NCBI GenBank assembly: GCA_949987705.1
Contig: OX465281.1
Coordinates: forward strand, 179,194,516-179,258,515
Source: Thereva unica
Taxonomy: Eukaryota; Arthropoda; Insecta; Diptera; Therevidae
DNA length: 64,000 nucleotides
Reading direction: 5' to 3'
The number at the start of each line of letters is the position of its first letter. The stretch's first letter is position 1. The position numbers and the translations under genes were made by a program. This document shows positions 41,901 to 53,399 of this stretch, one piece after another. Under the pieces are notes generated by a model, which was given only the letters and a program-made list of their open reading frames with translations, had not been told where the DNA came from and searched no databases.

Positions 41901-42845
41901 TTAACTTCCCAGTATAGGAAGTTATTGTAATCGGTCTGAAAATCGAAATCGAAATTTTCGAGTTATTTTCATCTTTTAAGGTCCCAGGAGCATTTTAGGC
42001 AAAAAATTGGCAGGAAGTATGTGTGTGTGTGCGTACGTATGTGGTCATTTTTTCCTGCACGGTATCGCGCGAACCAAAAAAGATATCGATTTCGTTGAGG
42101 TGTGGTTCGAAGCGTATTAACCGAAATATGATCTGAAAAGATTTTCATAAAATTCGGTTGAACCGTTTTTTGTTTAAACAACGTTTATGATTTTTGTACC
42201 TGCACGCCCAAACTAAAAACTATATAGACTTCATTGAGGTACCGAAAAAAGAATATTAACGAAGAAATGCTCGTAAAAAAAATTCATATTATTCGGTCGG
42301 GCTTTTTTGACGTGACAACGTCTAATAAAACGGTTAGCCGGGATGCCCAAGCGACAAAGTGTTTAAGCGGCGTAAGTGATTTTTGTACCTGCACGATATC
42401 GCCTGAACTACGAAAGATATTGACTTACTCTAGGTGCCGTTCGAAGCGTATTAGCGACAATATAATCTGAAAAGATTTGTATAATATTCGGACGAGCGGT
42501 TTTTTGGTTTAAATGACATAAGTGATTTTTGTACCTGCACGATATCGCGCGAACTATAAAAGTTATCGACTTAGTTCGAAGAGTATTAACCAAAATATGA
42601 TCTAAAAAGATTTTCATAAAATTCGGTTGAACCGTTTTTTGTTTAAACAACGTTTATGATTTTTGTACCTGCACGCCCAAACTAAAAACTATATAGACTT
42701 CATTGAGGTACCGAAAAAAGAATATTAACGAAGAAATGCTCGTAAAAAAAATTCATATTATTCGGTCGGGCTTTTTTGACGTGACAACGTCTAATAAAAC
42801 GGTTAGCCGGGATGCCCAAGCGACAAAGTGTCGCATAACCGTGTG
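41901..42845 (+). repeat. Dispersed repeat T with internal tandem array
   Basis: A head (AACTTCCCAGTATAGGAAG) is followed by five units that restart at CCTGCACG at 42054, 42199, 42388, 42534 and 42668 (spacings 145, 189, 146, 134). Units 2 and 5 are nearly identical for ~160 bp, so a recent block duplication is likely. Fragments occur at 1-246, 5820-6060 and 56925-57000. Confidence 0.75.
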
Positions 42846-43569
42846 AGTGGGCGTGGATTACGCTGCATGTAGTAGTGGCAACGAGTGGCGTGACTGACGC
42901 TGTATGTAGTAGTGGCTGTCATTAGCCGTGTTTTTTTAATGAACTATATAGTTCTTCCATCGAGTTCATTAAAAAAACGACAAGGGAAATTTCATGAAAG
43001 CGCCTACATTGATTATATACTAAGTAGATATGGACAAACGCGATTCAAATTAACTTCCAGTTACGGCACCACGAGCTGGGGGCGCTAATATCGCAGGGTT
43101 TTATGCTCCGCTATATATGGTTAGTTTCCGAAATAAACTTTCTTGTTTATGTGAAAGCCCTTTGCGCATTTGAAAACAAAATCAGAAGCTGCGGCTTTGA
43201 GTTTAGTGGCGGTGGATCTAAAAATAGATTTCTATGCGCTTATTCCTATTGTTTTGTTCGGGAAGGGCAAAGAGGATGAAAAAATGATGAAGATTTCGTA
43301 GCCGATGGGTGAAATTTGACAATGAGGGAAAAAAAATGAATGGACGAGACAACTTTAATGGGAAATTTGGCTACAAGCATGTTTTTATTATCTTGAGAAA
43401 TGAAATGGATTTGAAGGAATTATTTCACTTTTTTAGCGAAAAAGTGACAAATTTTTAGATTTTTTTCTCAGGTATTTTAGTTCGTAGAAATTTGAAATTT
43501 TTAGGGATGATTGTATTACTATTGATATATATAAAATAATTTTTATTTTTGATTTTATTTATCGTTATT

Positions 43570-43930
43570 TATGTATGTATGTGGCATGGCTAAAAACAAC
43601 CCTTTGTAGCGTTAGTACGTTATGTCCTTCAAGTCAGGATGCAGTGTCTATTAGTAAGTTTAGGTGTCTGGATGGTGCGTCTGTAGATTTCGATTAACCT
43701 TGGGTTTTATCTGTGAGATGTAATATGGTCCCAGCAACACCGACTGTGTTCTAATTATTAACGAAGGGGAGGTATTTAGTGGGCTTGGGATGGGCCGAGT
43801 TGGCTAGTCTTGGAAAAAAGGTGCATGTAGGTAAAAGCGGTAAAAATTAGCGAGGGCTGCTACATTTCTACAGTGGCTTGAAGAGTCTATAGAGGAGCAA
43901 AATGGGCCAGCCAAGGCAAGCTAGTTTTTA
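43570..43930 (-). pseudogene. Decayed Jockey-type RT C-terminus in E3
   Basis: Reverse complement of 23035-23360: GGTAAAAGCGGTAAAAATTA, GGCCAGCCAAGGCAAGCTAG. Decayed in the same way as in E1. Confidence 0.65.
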
Positions 43931-45668
43931 TTTATTTATTTATTTATTTAAAGAAAGAAAACATATTTGTACAAATAAGAACAAGCCTTTACATATGTAC
44001 ATAGGCCAAAGGAGATGTTAATTATATGGAAAATGTGGTAACCTACATTACTTTAGATGAGACATCAAAGAAAGAGAAAAAAAACAGAAAAACTTGAAAA
44101 TTGAAAATTTAAAATGACTACTTCTTTACTGTCTAAATTGACTAAATTAGGGGGCTGAAAAATTAACAATAAGTTGCCTTCTGAACTTCCCTACAGCACC
44201 AGCACGCTTAACATCTACAGGTGGAGAATTCCACAAACTAGTGACGTGAACGAAAAATAAGCGTTTAGATTGTAAGCACGAGTAATGGGGCATAAGTAAA
44301 TTATTAGTTCTAGTAGATTGAAGGAATGTGAGTTTTTCTCGGAGACATTGCGGTTTACCCGAAACGAGGAGTTTATAGAGGAATACGATAAGCCGAATTT
44401 TAAGATATGTCGAGAAAGAACAACCAAGGAAATCTTGAGAATATGATGAAACGTGATCGAATCGGCGGATTTTATAAACGTATCGGACAATAGAATTGAA
44501 TGCTACATTCAATTTTAGCTGGGAGAATGAATCGAGTTTACAGAAGATTACATCACTATATGTTATTAAGGGCATTAAAAGAGATTTAGCAAGCTTTGAG
44601 CGAGTATGGAGTGGTATAAAGTTCGACGTACACCAAAGTTTTCGTAGACTGCTATAGACCTTGCCAATTATATAGTTAATATGATCCGACCATGTTAAAT
44701 TCTTATTCAGAAAAACCCCCAGACTCTTTACCTTATCACAAAATGGAATGATATTACGGTTTAATAATACTGCAGGGAATCCATTGGTATTTATAACATT
44801 TTTAGATATGACTATTGCTTGAGACTTGTCAGGGTTTAGTTGCAATCTATTCCCTCTCGCCCACCCAGAAATCGCCTCGAGGTCTTTATTGATTCGCCAA
44901 ATACAATCCTCAATCATGCCAAGTCGGCAGCTAAGGTAGATTTGAACATCGTCCGCGTACAACAGGGCTTTACAAAAATTCAGTTCTTTTGGGAGATCAT
45001 TAATGAAGAGAGAGAAGAGGAGCGGTCCAAGTATAGAACCTTGAGGTACGCCCTTAGATAAGAGTGAGAAACTGGACTCATAATTGTCTGTGCAAACCTT
45101 TTGAGATCTACCGCTTATGAAATTCCAAATAAGACGGACAGCGGACGATGAGAAGTTGAATTGAGAAGAAATTTTCTGGCATAAAAGCGTATGATTTACA
45201 GAGTCGAAAGCTTTCGAGAAGTCCAGCAGTGAGAGAATGGTTAAATGATCATGATCAATGTTCAGGCGTAGATCATCAGTTAATTTTAGGAGGGCAGTAC
45301 TGCAACTGTGGTTCTTCCTAAAGCCATGCTGGAATTCAGTTAAAAAGGAATTAGATTCAAGGTATTGGACCATTTGAATGTACATTAACTTTTCCAGAGT
45401 TTTGGAGAGGCAAGAAAGGATACTAATGGGTCGGAAGTCCTGTGGAAGAGAGGCGTTGGATTTTTTAGGAATTGGAGTAACTTTTGCTTTCTTCCACAAA
45501 GATGGGAAAGTAGAGGACGTTAGACAGGAGTTAAAAATGTGGGTGAGAAAAGGAAGTATGGAGGGAAGAATAATTCGAAGAAATTTTAAACTAATGCCGT
45601 CAACGCCGACTGCATTTGATCTAATAGAGTTGATGACAGAAATGACGTTCTCCTTTAGGGTAATATAG
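43931..45668 (-). mobile_element. CR1-like LINE in E3
   Basis: The 3' tail on the minus strand is (AAAT)n (43931-43950 read as ATTT repeats). E1 carries the uninterrupted target near 23030, and comparison shows ~16 bp of target lost (GGGGCACCTGCAATGC). 5'-truncated before the endonuclease. Confidence 0.85.
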
Positions 45669-45679
45669 GTTCGCGCCAC
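44147..45679 (-). CDS. CR1-like reverse transcriptase, 5'-truncated but open
   Basis: 510 codons without a stop. RT motifs in order: VGVDGISLKFLRIILP, DFRPISILSCLSKTLEKLMY, FQHGFRKNHSCSTALLKL, LSLLDFSKAFDSVNHTLL (first Asp), GVPQGSILGPLLFSLFIND, KALLYADDVQIYLSC (active site), LQLNPDKSQAIVIS, KSLGVFLNKNLTWSDHINY, IRRFDHVSSYSQDFLGCS and the C-terminal RLFFVHVTSLWNSPPVDVKR. All catalytic residues are intact, so this is a recent copy. The endonuclease is absent and the first ~5 codons come from E3 flank, so it is not autonomous. Relatives are at 8520-10861, 59636-60800 and 60800-61500. Confidence 0.9.
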   Translation of the reverse strand: MARTYITLKENVISVINSIRSNAVGVDGISLKFLRIILPSILPFLTHIFNSCLTSSTFPSLWKKAKVTPIPKKSNASLPQDFRPISILSCLSKTLEKLMYIQMVQYLESNSFLTEFQHGFRKNHSCSTALLKLTDDLRLNIDHDHLTILSLLDFSKAFDSVNHTLLCQKISSQFNFSSSAVRLIWNFISGRSQKVCTDNYESSFSLLSKGVPQGSILGPLLFSLFINDLPKELNFCKALLYADDVQIYLSCRLGMIEDCIWRINKDLEAISGWARGNRLQLNPDKSQAIVISKNVINTNGFPAVLLNRNIIPFCDKVKSLGVFLNKNLTWSDHINYIIGKVYSSLRKLWCTSNFIPLHTRSKLAKSLLMPLITYSDVIFCKLDSFSQLKLNVAFNSIVRYVYKIRRFDHVSSYSQDFLGCSFSTYLKIRLIVFLYKLLVSGKPQCLREKLTFLQSTRTNNLLMPHYSCLQSKRLFFVHVTSLWNSPPVDVKRAGAVGKFRRQLIVNFSAP

Positions 45680-46010
45680 GCAACCGTCAAAAACAATTAA
45701 ATTTAAAGTCTTTTATTACAACAAAAGCTAAGGATTTAGAACGAGTTAAAATAAATTGAGAGGACAATTAAACAAATTATAGTAATTACAACCAGACGTA
45801 TTTTGATAAAGACTAAACCGAAACTGAATCTCTGTTCTTTAATTTAATTTTTCCAAAGGCGAAAGAAGAGATTACACCTGACTTACTTAATATTAATAAT
45901 GTTGCAATTTTGCTAACTAAGCGTGTGGGTATCCGGATGCTCCCGAAGTATCGATGTCATGATGGTGGCTCGTGAACTTTTGGTTGGGGTCATGTGTCGT
46001 ATGGGGTGTG
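45669..46010. other. LTR-like block of E3
   Basis: Reverse complement of 20216-20462 plus 22905-23034, uninterrupted here, and therefore the empty site of the young Jockey element. Confidence 0.5.
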
Positions 46011-46420
46011 GCCGTGGGAATAGAACTTTTACCCAGATATACGAGTTACGTTCAATACAATTCAATACAAGGCGGAATGTAGGAATTGTAGATTGTAGTC
46101 AGGGCAGCTGGCTGAAGGAGGAGCTTGCTTCTCTTGAGAAATCTCAGTCTGGTCCGTGCTTGTCTTATATTTAGGAAGGCGTAGAAGTAGACACACCTAT
46201 GAATTGGGTTGGAGCGGATTGAGAGCAGATCACTAATGAATATTGGAAAGAGATCAGGGGTGGTAGCACATAAGTTGTTTCAATCGACTTCTTCATACAA
46301 AAATTTTTGTAACACGTCGTTTTTTGTATGAAGAGGTCGATTGAAACAACTTACGTGCTACCACCCCAGGTGAGAGAATCGACCCTTGGGTAACGCCCGC
46401 CGTGATTCGACGCCATCCAA
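46011..46420 (-). pseudogene. Decayed Jockey-type RT in E3, split by a hairpin
   Basis: On the minus strand, GVTQGSILSP-like sequence (for GVPQGSILSP) lies near 46370-46410, followed after the hairpin by the region upstream of the active site. Equivalent to 26940-27000 of E2. Confidence 0.6.
46257..46371. mobile_element. ~113-bp near-perfect hairpin element
   Basis: GGGGTGGTAGCACATAAGTT runs into a ~48-bp arm that is repeated inverted with very few mismatches. The loop is about 17 nt (AACACGTCG region). It interrupts the RT relic and is absent from the same place in E2. It looks like a tiny fold-back MITE. Confidence 0.75.
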
Positions 46421-48010
46421 TACTAGCTTCATTGAACAGCCACAAATGAAGCTCTCAAAGCTGAAGTGGATTTGATGTTTAATAGTGGGTCTATACGAAA
46501 GTGGCTCTAGTCCGTCGCACTTTGATCTTTGAATGAAACGGCCGACGTGGGCACCTTTCCAGCGGCTTTCCTTTGTTTTACGAAGACCTTTAAATTTTCG
46601 GTTAAATTATAGGTACCTACATACTAGAGTTTTTTATTCTCGATTTTTCTTCGTCTGTTCTTCCAGTACTAAAACCAAGCACCTTCATTAAAACTGGTCG
46701 TCCCAAGCAAGAGCCTGCGATCCCTCATCATGCTTATAACTACACAATATTTCTACATCTACAAATTTCTTTTTTGATATTGGCTCCCGTTACAACCTAA
46801 ACATCAAGAATTCCTACTTGTTTGCAATCTTTTTGTCGCACAAAACAAGTAAGTTTATGTGCTGAGGCGCCGGCCACTAATTATGGGTTTTCACGGCAGG
46901 CTTCCAGTTGTATAATATGTTTGATATATACATGTACATAATATACCAAAATTCTTAGAGTTTTTGGTAATTATTTACTATATCACCCCACTTCCAGGGG
47001 GTAGGAGTGGGAGTAATAAGGGAGGTTGACCTGAACACGTTTATTTTGGAATTAGCCCGTGGTCATCCCTTACAAAGTTATTCAGTGTTGAAATTTTGTA
47101 AAAATCACCTTTTTACAAGTATTATTTTATGACTTTAATAAGCAGTTATTGCAGTTATTACGACTTTGACGCTGAATTGTAAGACCAAAAAACTCTCCCA
47201 CCCAACCTCTACCTCATTCTCGAATTGGGCACAATCTTTTATTGCTGCTTATTTAAAGTAAACAATGACCCTATATAAAAACATTTAAAAAAATCTTTAA
47301 AAATCGGAACCTTTCTTCCTTCATTGACGACTACCTAATCTTGAGAAATATGAAGTAGAGTTTTAAACGATAATTCTGATATTCTCTATTATAATTCTAT
47401 TATTGTAAGTAAACACATATATTTAAATTGACCCAAACTAAATGCTTAAATTTTCTCTGTAAGCAATAATAAAATAAATACACAAAAACTTGAATTTTTG
47501 CTAAAAAAAACCTATTTCATTTTTCTCAAATTAAAAAAAACGCGATGCAAAATTTCCTATTAAATCTCTTCCCATTCATTAATTCATTGATAAATTTCAG
47601 CCACCGACCAAGAAATCATCGTAGTTTCAGCCCACCCACCCCCTTCCAAAACAAAACAAAAGGAATACCCGCGCAGGAATCTATTTTTAGATCCGAAACT
47701 TTTGGCTTTTCTTCTAACATGCGTCAAGGGCTTTGAAATGCTTTTTTAAATTCAGGCGCAAACCCGCTTTTTTCAATTTTTACTAAAAAATAACAAAATT
47801 AAAAAATGTGTCTATTTTATGATTATTATGCACTTATAAAGAAATATTATTATTTATATTATTAAACTAATGTTGAAAACCCATCCCCATTGATTTTAGA
47901 GGATTAAAACAAAAATTTCTATCACTAAAACTTAAATCGGTACAACTATCGCCATCTAACAAACCAGCTGGAAAGATGTTTGTCCATATCTACTTACTCT
48001 ATAATCAATG
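46421..48010. other. E3 interior to A end, non-coding
   Basis: Corresponds to E1 19500 down to 17193 in reverse. No gene supported. Confidence 0.55.
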
Positions 48011-48362
48011 GCGCCTACTTCTTTGCTTAAAAATTTCAAACTTAAACGAAAGTTAAGAGTTATTTTTTACACTGTTACACGAAATCCTCGCTAGAAAATA
48101 ATAAATATGTTTCTAAAAAATCAATTATTTGTTATAAATTCGCTCTCATCACTTTCCTGTTGTTTTTATTTTTAAATTACGTCTTTCCGACCCCCGAAAG
48201 TATGCAACACGCCAACCCCCGAAACAACATGCCAAACCCCGAAAGTATGAAATATGCAAATTAAGAAATTTCCCAAAACCTCGATAAGAACCCCGATAAA
48301 ACCTGGGTTTTCAGATTTGTATGGGGAAGAACTATATATTTCATTAAAAAAACACGACTATT

Positions 48363-48500
48363 GTTACATTTGAGAACGAATTAAAAAATAAAAATACTGC
48401 AAAATTATATGTATATTATTGTGTTTATTATATATTTCATGTAATGCATAACAGATAACGAGCAACATGGTAGTTGTCACGTGATAATCGACACAGCGTG
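48363..48500. other. Short unassigned flank
   Basis: A/T-rich, no feature. Confidence 0.3.
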
Positions 48501-48880
48501 AAGCGCTGTGGCCCGGGGCACCGGTTTTTTTTGTTTAAATAGAAAAACTTCGGCTAATTGTCAGAAAAACCTAAAATTGACTAGTTTTGTTAATATCTAA
48601 TAAACTTGATGGAATGAGACCCGTTCTAAACAAAGTGATCTTTTTTGGGTTCTGCACAGCGATAGCCTTCGAACAAAACATCACTTGTCAAAATCCGACA
48701 ACCTTTCAAAATGGTGCAAAAATTTCGTTATTCTTTACAAACTGCGCGAATTTTTCAAATCTTGGATTAGCACTTTTTGACGGGGATTTTTTCTACGCGT
48801 GATACAGTTTCAGAAAATTGCGGTTCATCCCGGAATTTCCAGTAGTTACCGCAAAATTTGTTCTTTTTGGTTAAGTCTGA
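48501..48880 (+). repeat. Repeat S, uninterrupted copy
   Basis: It matches 6070-6228 and 11700-11830 in order, giving the empty site for the RTE-like element. Confidence 0.7.
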
Positions 48881-49190
48881 CAAGTACTTAACAGTTACAG
48901 TTTTGCTAATATCTCCAGAAAGCTTTGGAATTTCCAAATGAAGTCATTTGCGTCTCAGTTTGTCAATGGCGCTTCAGCCCACTCAATACGAATTTGAACA
49001 TCCGCTTTAGTGCAGCGAACGAAATACAGAGGAAATGTTTGTTTCAGGAAAAGCAAATTCTCTAGAAATATCTTGTTGATTTACCTCTCTTATAGTTATT
49101 TGAACTAGCTTCTCTCGGGATTGCTTTGTCATAAGTTCTGATACTAGCAAATTCTCCACTAGTGCTAAATGTATAACTATTTTGTAAGAA
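48881..49190. other. Unassigned, possibly end of gypsy integrase
   Basis: Lies just downstream (minus) of the integrase remnant. No motif could be read. Confidence 0.3.
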
Positions 49191-49800
49191 ATCAGTTTAT
49201 TCCATCTTCGTTAATGAAACTTGGAAGTTAATCGTGTGGACCGAAGGGATCAAACCCACATCCCAACTAGTTTTATAATCTCTTCGGCAGTTTTTGATCT
49301 TAGTTGTGCTATTTCTAAATATTGAGACAAATAATCTGCAATTACCAATTAGTTCTTTCCTGATAACTGAAAAATATCCATTCATCCAGTTGGTTGATTC
49401 CAGGCCAGTATACTGATATGCGCGCTCTGGCTTTTGTTTTGCTTAGCCCTAAATTGGGCTTATGTAACAATTCTAATATTTCTGCTTTGAGGGACGGTGG
49501 AACTACAATTCTTTCATTTACAAAGATTATTCTATCTGTTAATACAAGATAATTCTTTAGTTTCCAAAAATGCTTGATTTCTTCAGGAATCTGTGACTTC
49601 TTGTGTGGCCATCCATCTAGTAAAACTTGTTTTAGCTATTTGAGAACGGGATCGTCCTCTGATTCTTTACGGAATTCCTCTTTCTTTCCTTGGCTTATGT
49701 TGATAGTATGTATTACTACATCTAAGTCTGTAATCTCAGGCATACCTGCTAGTGATTCACAATTTCTCGATAAACAATTTGCAACGTACATAAATTAACC
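49191..49800 (-). pseudogene. Ty3/gypsy integrase N-terminal remnant
   Basis: Reading down from 49800: KESEDDPVLK-like, DGWPHKKSQIPEEIKHFWKL, LTDRIIFVNERIVVPPSLKA, EILELLHKPNLGLSKTK, then DYLSQYLEIAQLRSKTAEEI. These correspond to the linker, the zinc-finger region (HKPNLG) and the core start (the usual catalytic Asp region) of gypsy integrases. Deletions and stops remove much of the core. It continues directly from the RNase H domain. Confidence 0.65.
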
Positions 49801-49815
49801 CGGATTATGTATAAT

Positions 49816-51483
49816 TTAAAATTGGTATTTATGTAATGCCAACATCATTCTTTGCAAGCGATGATTTGGTCTCTTCCACAAATCTTTCTTGACGGTTGCC
49901 AATAACGGCTTATGGTCACTTATTATTTTAAAAGTTCTTCCATATATCAAATTATGAAATTTTTTGCACCCACATACAATCGTTAACATTTCCTTCTCTA
50001 TCTGCGAATATCTTTGTTCTGTACTTGTCATGCTTCGGGATGCAAATTGTATGGGCTTTTCATTTTGCATTAAACATGCTCCTAACCCACATTCTGATGC
50101 ATCTACTTGTAGCGTGACTTCAAGATTCGGGTCGAATGATTTCAGTGTTGGTGATTTGATTTTGTCTAACACTTTCGTGTGTGCTTCTTTCCATTTAAAG
50201 ACCACATTCTTTTTTAATAGTTCCCTAATTGGTTGGGATATTTCAGCTAAGTTTGGTACAAAGTTGCGTACGTAGTTTGTCATACCTAGCAAGCTTTGTA
50301 ATTTTTTTTGTCTTTTGGCGCTGTTAATTTGCCAATTGCTTGAGTTCTTTCCGCGTCCACAGTTATGCCATCTTCCGAGATTATGTGTCCTAAAAACTTT
50401 ATTCTATTTGTTTTATATTGAAGTTTGTCCTTACTAAATTTTACTTAATTCTCTTCGCTCTTTCCATTACTTGCTCGATTATTTCGACATGTTGCTCTTC
50501 TGAGTCTGCACACATTAATATATCATCTAGATAGATTAGTACCCCAGGTATTCCTTTGAAATTTTCCTCGTTAAATTTTTGGAAAATTTCTGGTGCAATT
50601 CGAATACCAAAAGGCAGTCTTTCAAATCGACAGGCTCCTAATGGCGTGCTGAACGTGCATAGTTTGCTAGAGGCTTGGTCAAATTCTATTTGCCAATAGC
50701 CATCTTTCAAATCTAGGATGCTAAAAATTTTCTTTTTGGCTAGTTTTGCTGAAAGTTCCTTAAATGTGGGTATAGGATAATTTAAAGTTTTAACTGCTAA
50801 ATTTAACTTTTTCGGATCCAAGCATACCCTAATCTTTTTGTTAGGCTTCTCCACAATCACTATATTTGATATCCAATTGCACTGTTCCACACTTTTTTCT
50901 ATAATTTTTCCGTCTTCTAATCTCTGTAATTCTTTAGTTAATGGTTCTTTTAAAGTCAGTGGAATTCTCCTTGCCGGTTTTATAACCGGAGTTATATTTT
51001 CTTTTAATTCTATATGGAAATTTTGTATAAAACTCCCTATATCTTCAAACACTTTTTTGTATTTATCTAAAAATTCTTCACGAGTCATTAATTTTTTCAC
51101 TGCGTGTACTCCTTTCACTAACTTGAGTTCGTCGCACGTTTTCAATCCCAGAAGCGGTTCCGTTCCTTCTTCACTTCCTATAACAAATCTCAGATTTTTA
51201 ATTTGGTTTCTAATCCTGCATGTGAGTTCCGTTTCACTTTCTATTTTTAGAAGTGCGCCCCTTAGGCCTCTATTATAGATTTAGAATTAAATATTTTTAA
51301 ATTTTCTATATTTCTCGCGACATCGATGGGTATGACATTTACATCTGACCCGGTGTCGAGTTTAAAATGTATGCATAATTTCTTAATTCTAAATTCACTT
51401 GTTAATTTCCCTTTTTCTTTTACGAAATTATTTCTGATTAATAGTTTCCAATTCGATCTCCAGTACGAGTTCCAATTCCCCAT
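49816..51483 (-). pseudogene. Ty3/gypsy pol: protease, reverse transcriptase, RNase H
   Basis: The aspartic protease has FKLDTGSDVNVIP (51262-51483; Asp active site). The RT (51145-50441) shows ITPVIKPARRIPLTLKEPL, IVIVEKPNKKIRVCLDPKKL, FSILDLKDGYWQIEFDQ, FERLPFGIRIAPEIFQ and the active site LIYLDDILMCAD. The connector and RNase H (50292-49816) show YVRNFVPNLAEISQPIRELL, LQVDASECGLGACLMQN (first Asp), ASRSMTSTEQRYSQIEKEML (Glu) and ISDHKPLLA. Domain order is that of Ty3/gypsy. Frame breaks at about 51262 and between 50441 and 50292 inactivate it. PFGIRIAPE in place of the usual PFG-xxAP spacing keeps the fold. No gag or LTRs are recognised around it. Confidence 0.88.
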
Positions 51484-51589
51484 GTGATGTAATTCGATTT
51501 TTTTTCTCCTTTGTAAATAATTCTCCGATATGGCTGCCGCTTGCTTGGGAAGTCAACTAAAATTCAAAATAGCAAATTCAAATCTTTAT

Positions 51590-51830
51590 TAGTTTGTAAG
51601 GAAATCAAGGTATCCCGAGTCATAAACCTTCGGGATATGTAGGATGAGAAAGGCGTCAAAGACCGACCTTTGGTTTGGGATAGGGAATATAGAAATATTA
51701 TTAGATAAATCCTGAGTCATAAAACCTTCAGGATTTTCGAAAGGCGTCATAAAGCCAACCTTTTTTTGGATGGAGATCACTAGCCTCAGCTTGATTCTTC
51801 TAGCTCATAGCAAGTAGAAGACAAGGATAA
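51590..51830. repeat. ~120-bp tandem duplication
   Basis: CGAGTCATAAACCTTCGGGA ... AAAGGCGTCAAAGACCGACC and TGAGTCATAAAACCTTCAGG ... AAAGGCGTCATAAAGCCAAC are two diverged units. Function unknown; possibly part of a gypsy gag or leader. Confidence 0.55.
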
Positions 51831-53394
51831 AAATACTTACCAGAAAGGCGCCTCCATTTGACATCAGCAAGATAAACAAGAACAGCTGATCGGACATCGC
51901 ACGCAGATCTAGTACATAAACACGAAATTATGTACTTCGAGAACGAAGCCCCCTGCCAAAGGATAGCCGCAGCTATTGTTCGAGTAGAAATAAATACCGA
52001 CGCACAGACGGCGTTAAATCGGATTGCTTTTAATCTTTCTAGAGTCTTGAACTAGAAGATAAAATCTGTATTGAGGTTTTAGCAATAAAGCAATTTCAAA
52101 GCCTAAGTATCGAACTTAGCATTCTGGAAAGACAGAATTGAGGTCTTTTCCCAGTAAAGCCCGAATTAAAGACAGTTTTGAAGTCTTTAATACAGCAGTA
52201 ACTTAATCACCGCAGCAAGCAAATCCCAAGCGATTTCCAAGAAGCGAAACCAGAGTGCAGCAACACAAAGGTTATTCCTGGCTGTTCTAATTGCAGAACA
52301 CATCAGGCGAAACATCAATCGTCATCTGACAGATAGGTGGCGTTATCAATTAAGCTATCAGAGCAAGCAATATTTTGGTAATTCTTATTTACAAAACAAA
52401 TAAAGAATAATTTACGAATTTTCAAGTACTAAATCACGAATTAATAACTAAGTTAAGATTGAATTGAAATATTTTGGCAATTTGTTGAATTTTTATTGAA
52501 TTTATATTTAAGAAAATCTAATAATTAATTGCGAATAAAATAGTAATTTGGTTATTGGAAAAAGTTATCTTTTTATTGAATCACACCCTTCCGGCACCTT
52601 TTTATTGAGTCAGAAATTAAATTGCTAATTCTGAACAGTTATATTTCAGTTTTTTGGTTATAGTCTTCGATACTTTTACTTTTATCGTTCGCCTTGCGAA
52701 TTGCTTCCCATTTTCTGGTTCCCTTTGCTTCAAGAGGTTCTCAACTATAGGCCATGAAGTACAGTGTTTGTTGGTGCAGGTCCTAAAAGGAAATAACATG
52801 GCAGAAAGGCCGTACGCGTCAATTTTAGCTGGGCTTAGTTGTCCTTTGTTGAAATGTGCTGCCAAAGTTAACTCACCTTTTGTCATATGGCCTCCTTCGT
52901 CCTCATAAGTCTCCTGCTGTTTAGGATTTGTGTTTCCATAGTAAAAACACAACTTTGTCGCTCTCAGCGTCACCGAGGTTATGAGGTCGGGAATGCGTAT
53001 ATTCATTCCTTAAACTTCTTCTCTCTCTGGCCTCTCGCAACTATTCTCTGCGCCGGTCCCGTTTGTAAGCAGATGTCATCCAGTTTGGCATCCGTAAGCT
53101 CTAGGGATCCTGGTCTACTACATCGTGCCAGTGAAGGTTGGGTATCCCTCATAGATCCGGCACCGCATAGATCTTAACAACTTTCCGAACAAATGAGTGT
53201 GATTTTTGCTAAGCACCCAAGTCTAGGATGCATATTAGAGTACCAGTAAGAGCATCGTCTTAGAGGGTGTTTTTTGTTTAGATATAAAAGGTCAGTCAAA
53301 CGAACGAACGCTGTAACTTTTGGATATTCATGATCAGTATATGTATGTACTCTGATAAATTATCATGGATAGACTGACGGTTGAACCACGATAT
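51831..53394. other. Unassigned stretch
   Basis: The longest frame (52617-53006, minus, 129 codons, with FYYGNTNPKQQETYEDEGG) has no motif I know, and the antisense frames there are similar in length, so I do not call it. GATATAAAAG at ~53280 is a possible TATA box. Confidence 0.35.
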
Positions 53395-53399
53395 CAAAC

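Larger units (their letters stand above)
43007..48010. mobile_element. TIR element E3 (5.0 kb)
   Basis: Ends CATTGATTATATAC and ...CTATAATCAATG; GCGCCTA is duplicated at 43000-43006 and 48011-48017. B end left, A end right, same orientation as E2. After removing the CR1-like insertion it is ~3.3 kb, the most complete reference for the E backbone. No transposase. Confidence 0.85.
42924..48359. mobile_element. MITE P, third copy, split by E3
   Basis: Ends AGCCGTGTTTTTTT (42924) and CACGACT (48359). ATT is duplicated at 42921-42923 and 48360-48362. E3 is inserted at GCGCCTA. Outside this MITE there is no R sequence, so P moves on its own. Confidence 0.8.

Noticed and set aside
50838..51278. 146-codon plus-strand frame
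   Set aside because: Antisense of the gypsy RT.
52617..53006. 129-codon minus-strand frame as a host gene
   Set aside because: Open frames of similar size on the opposite strand, no motif, no splice or promoter context.
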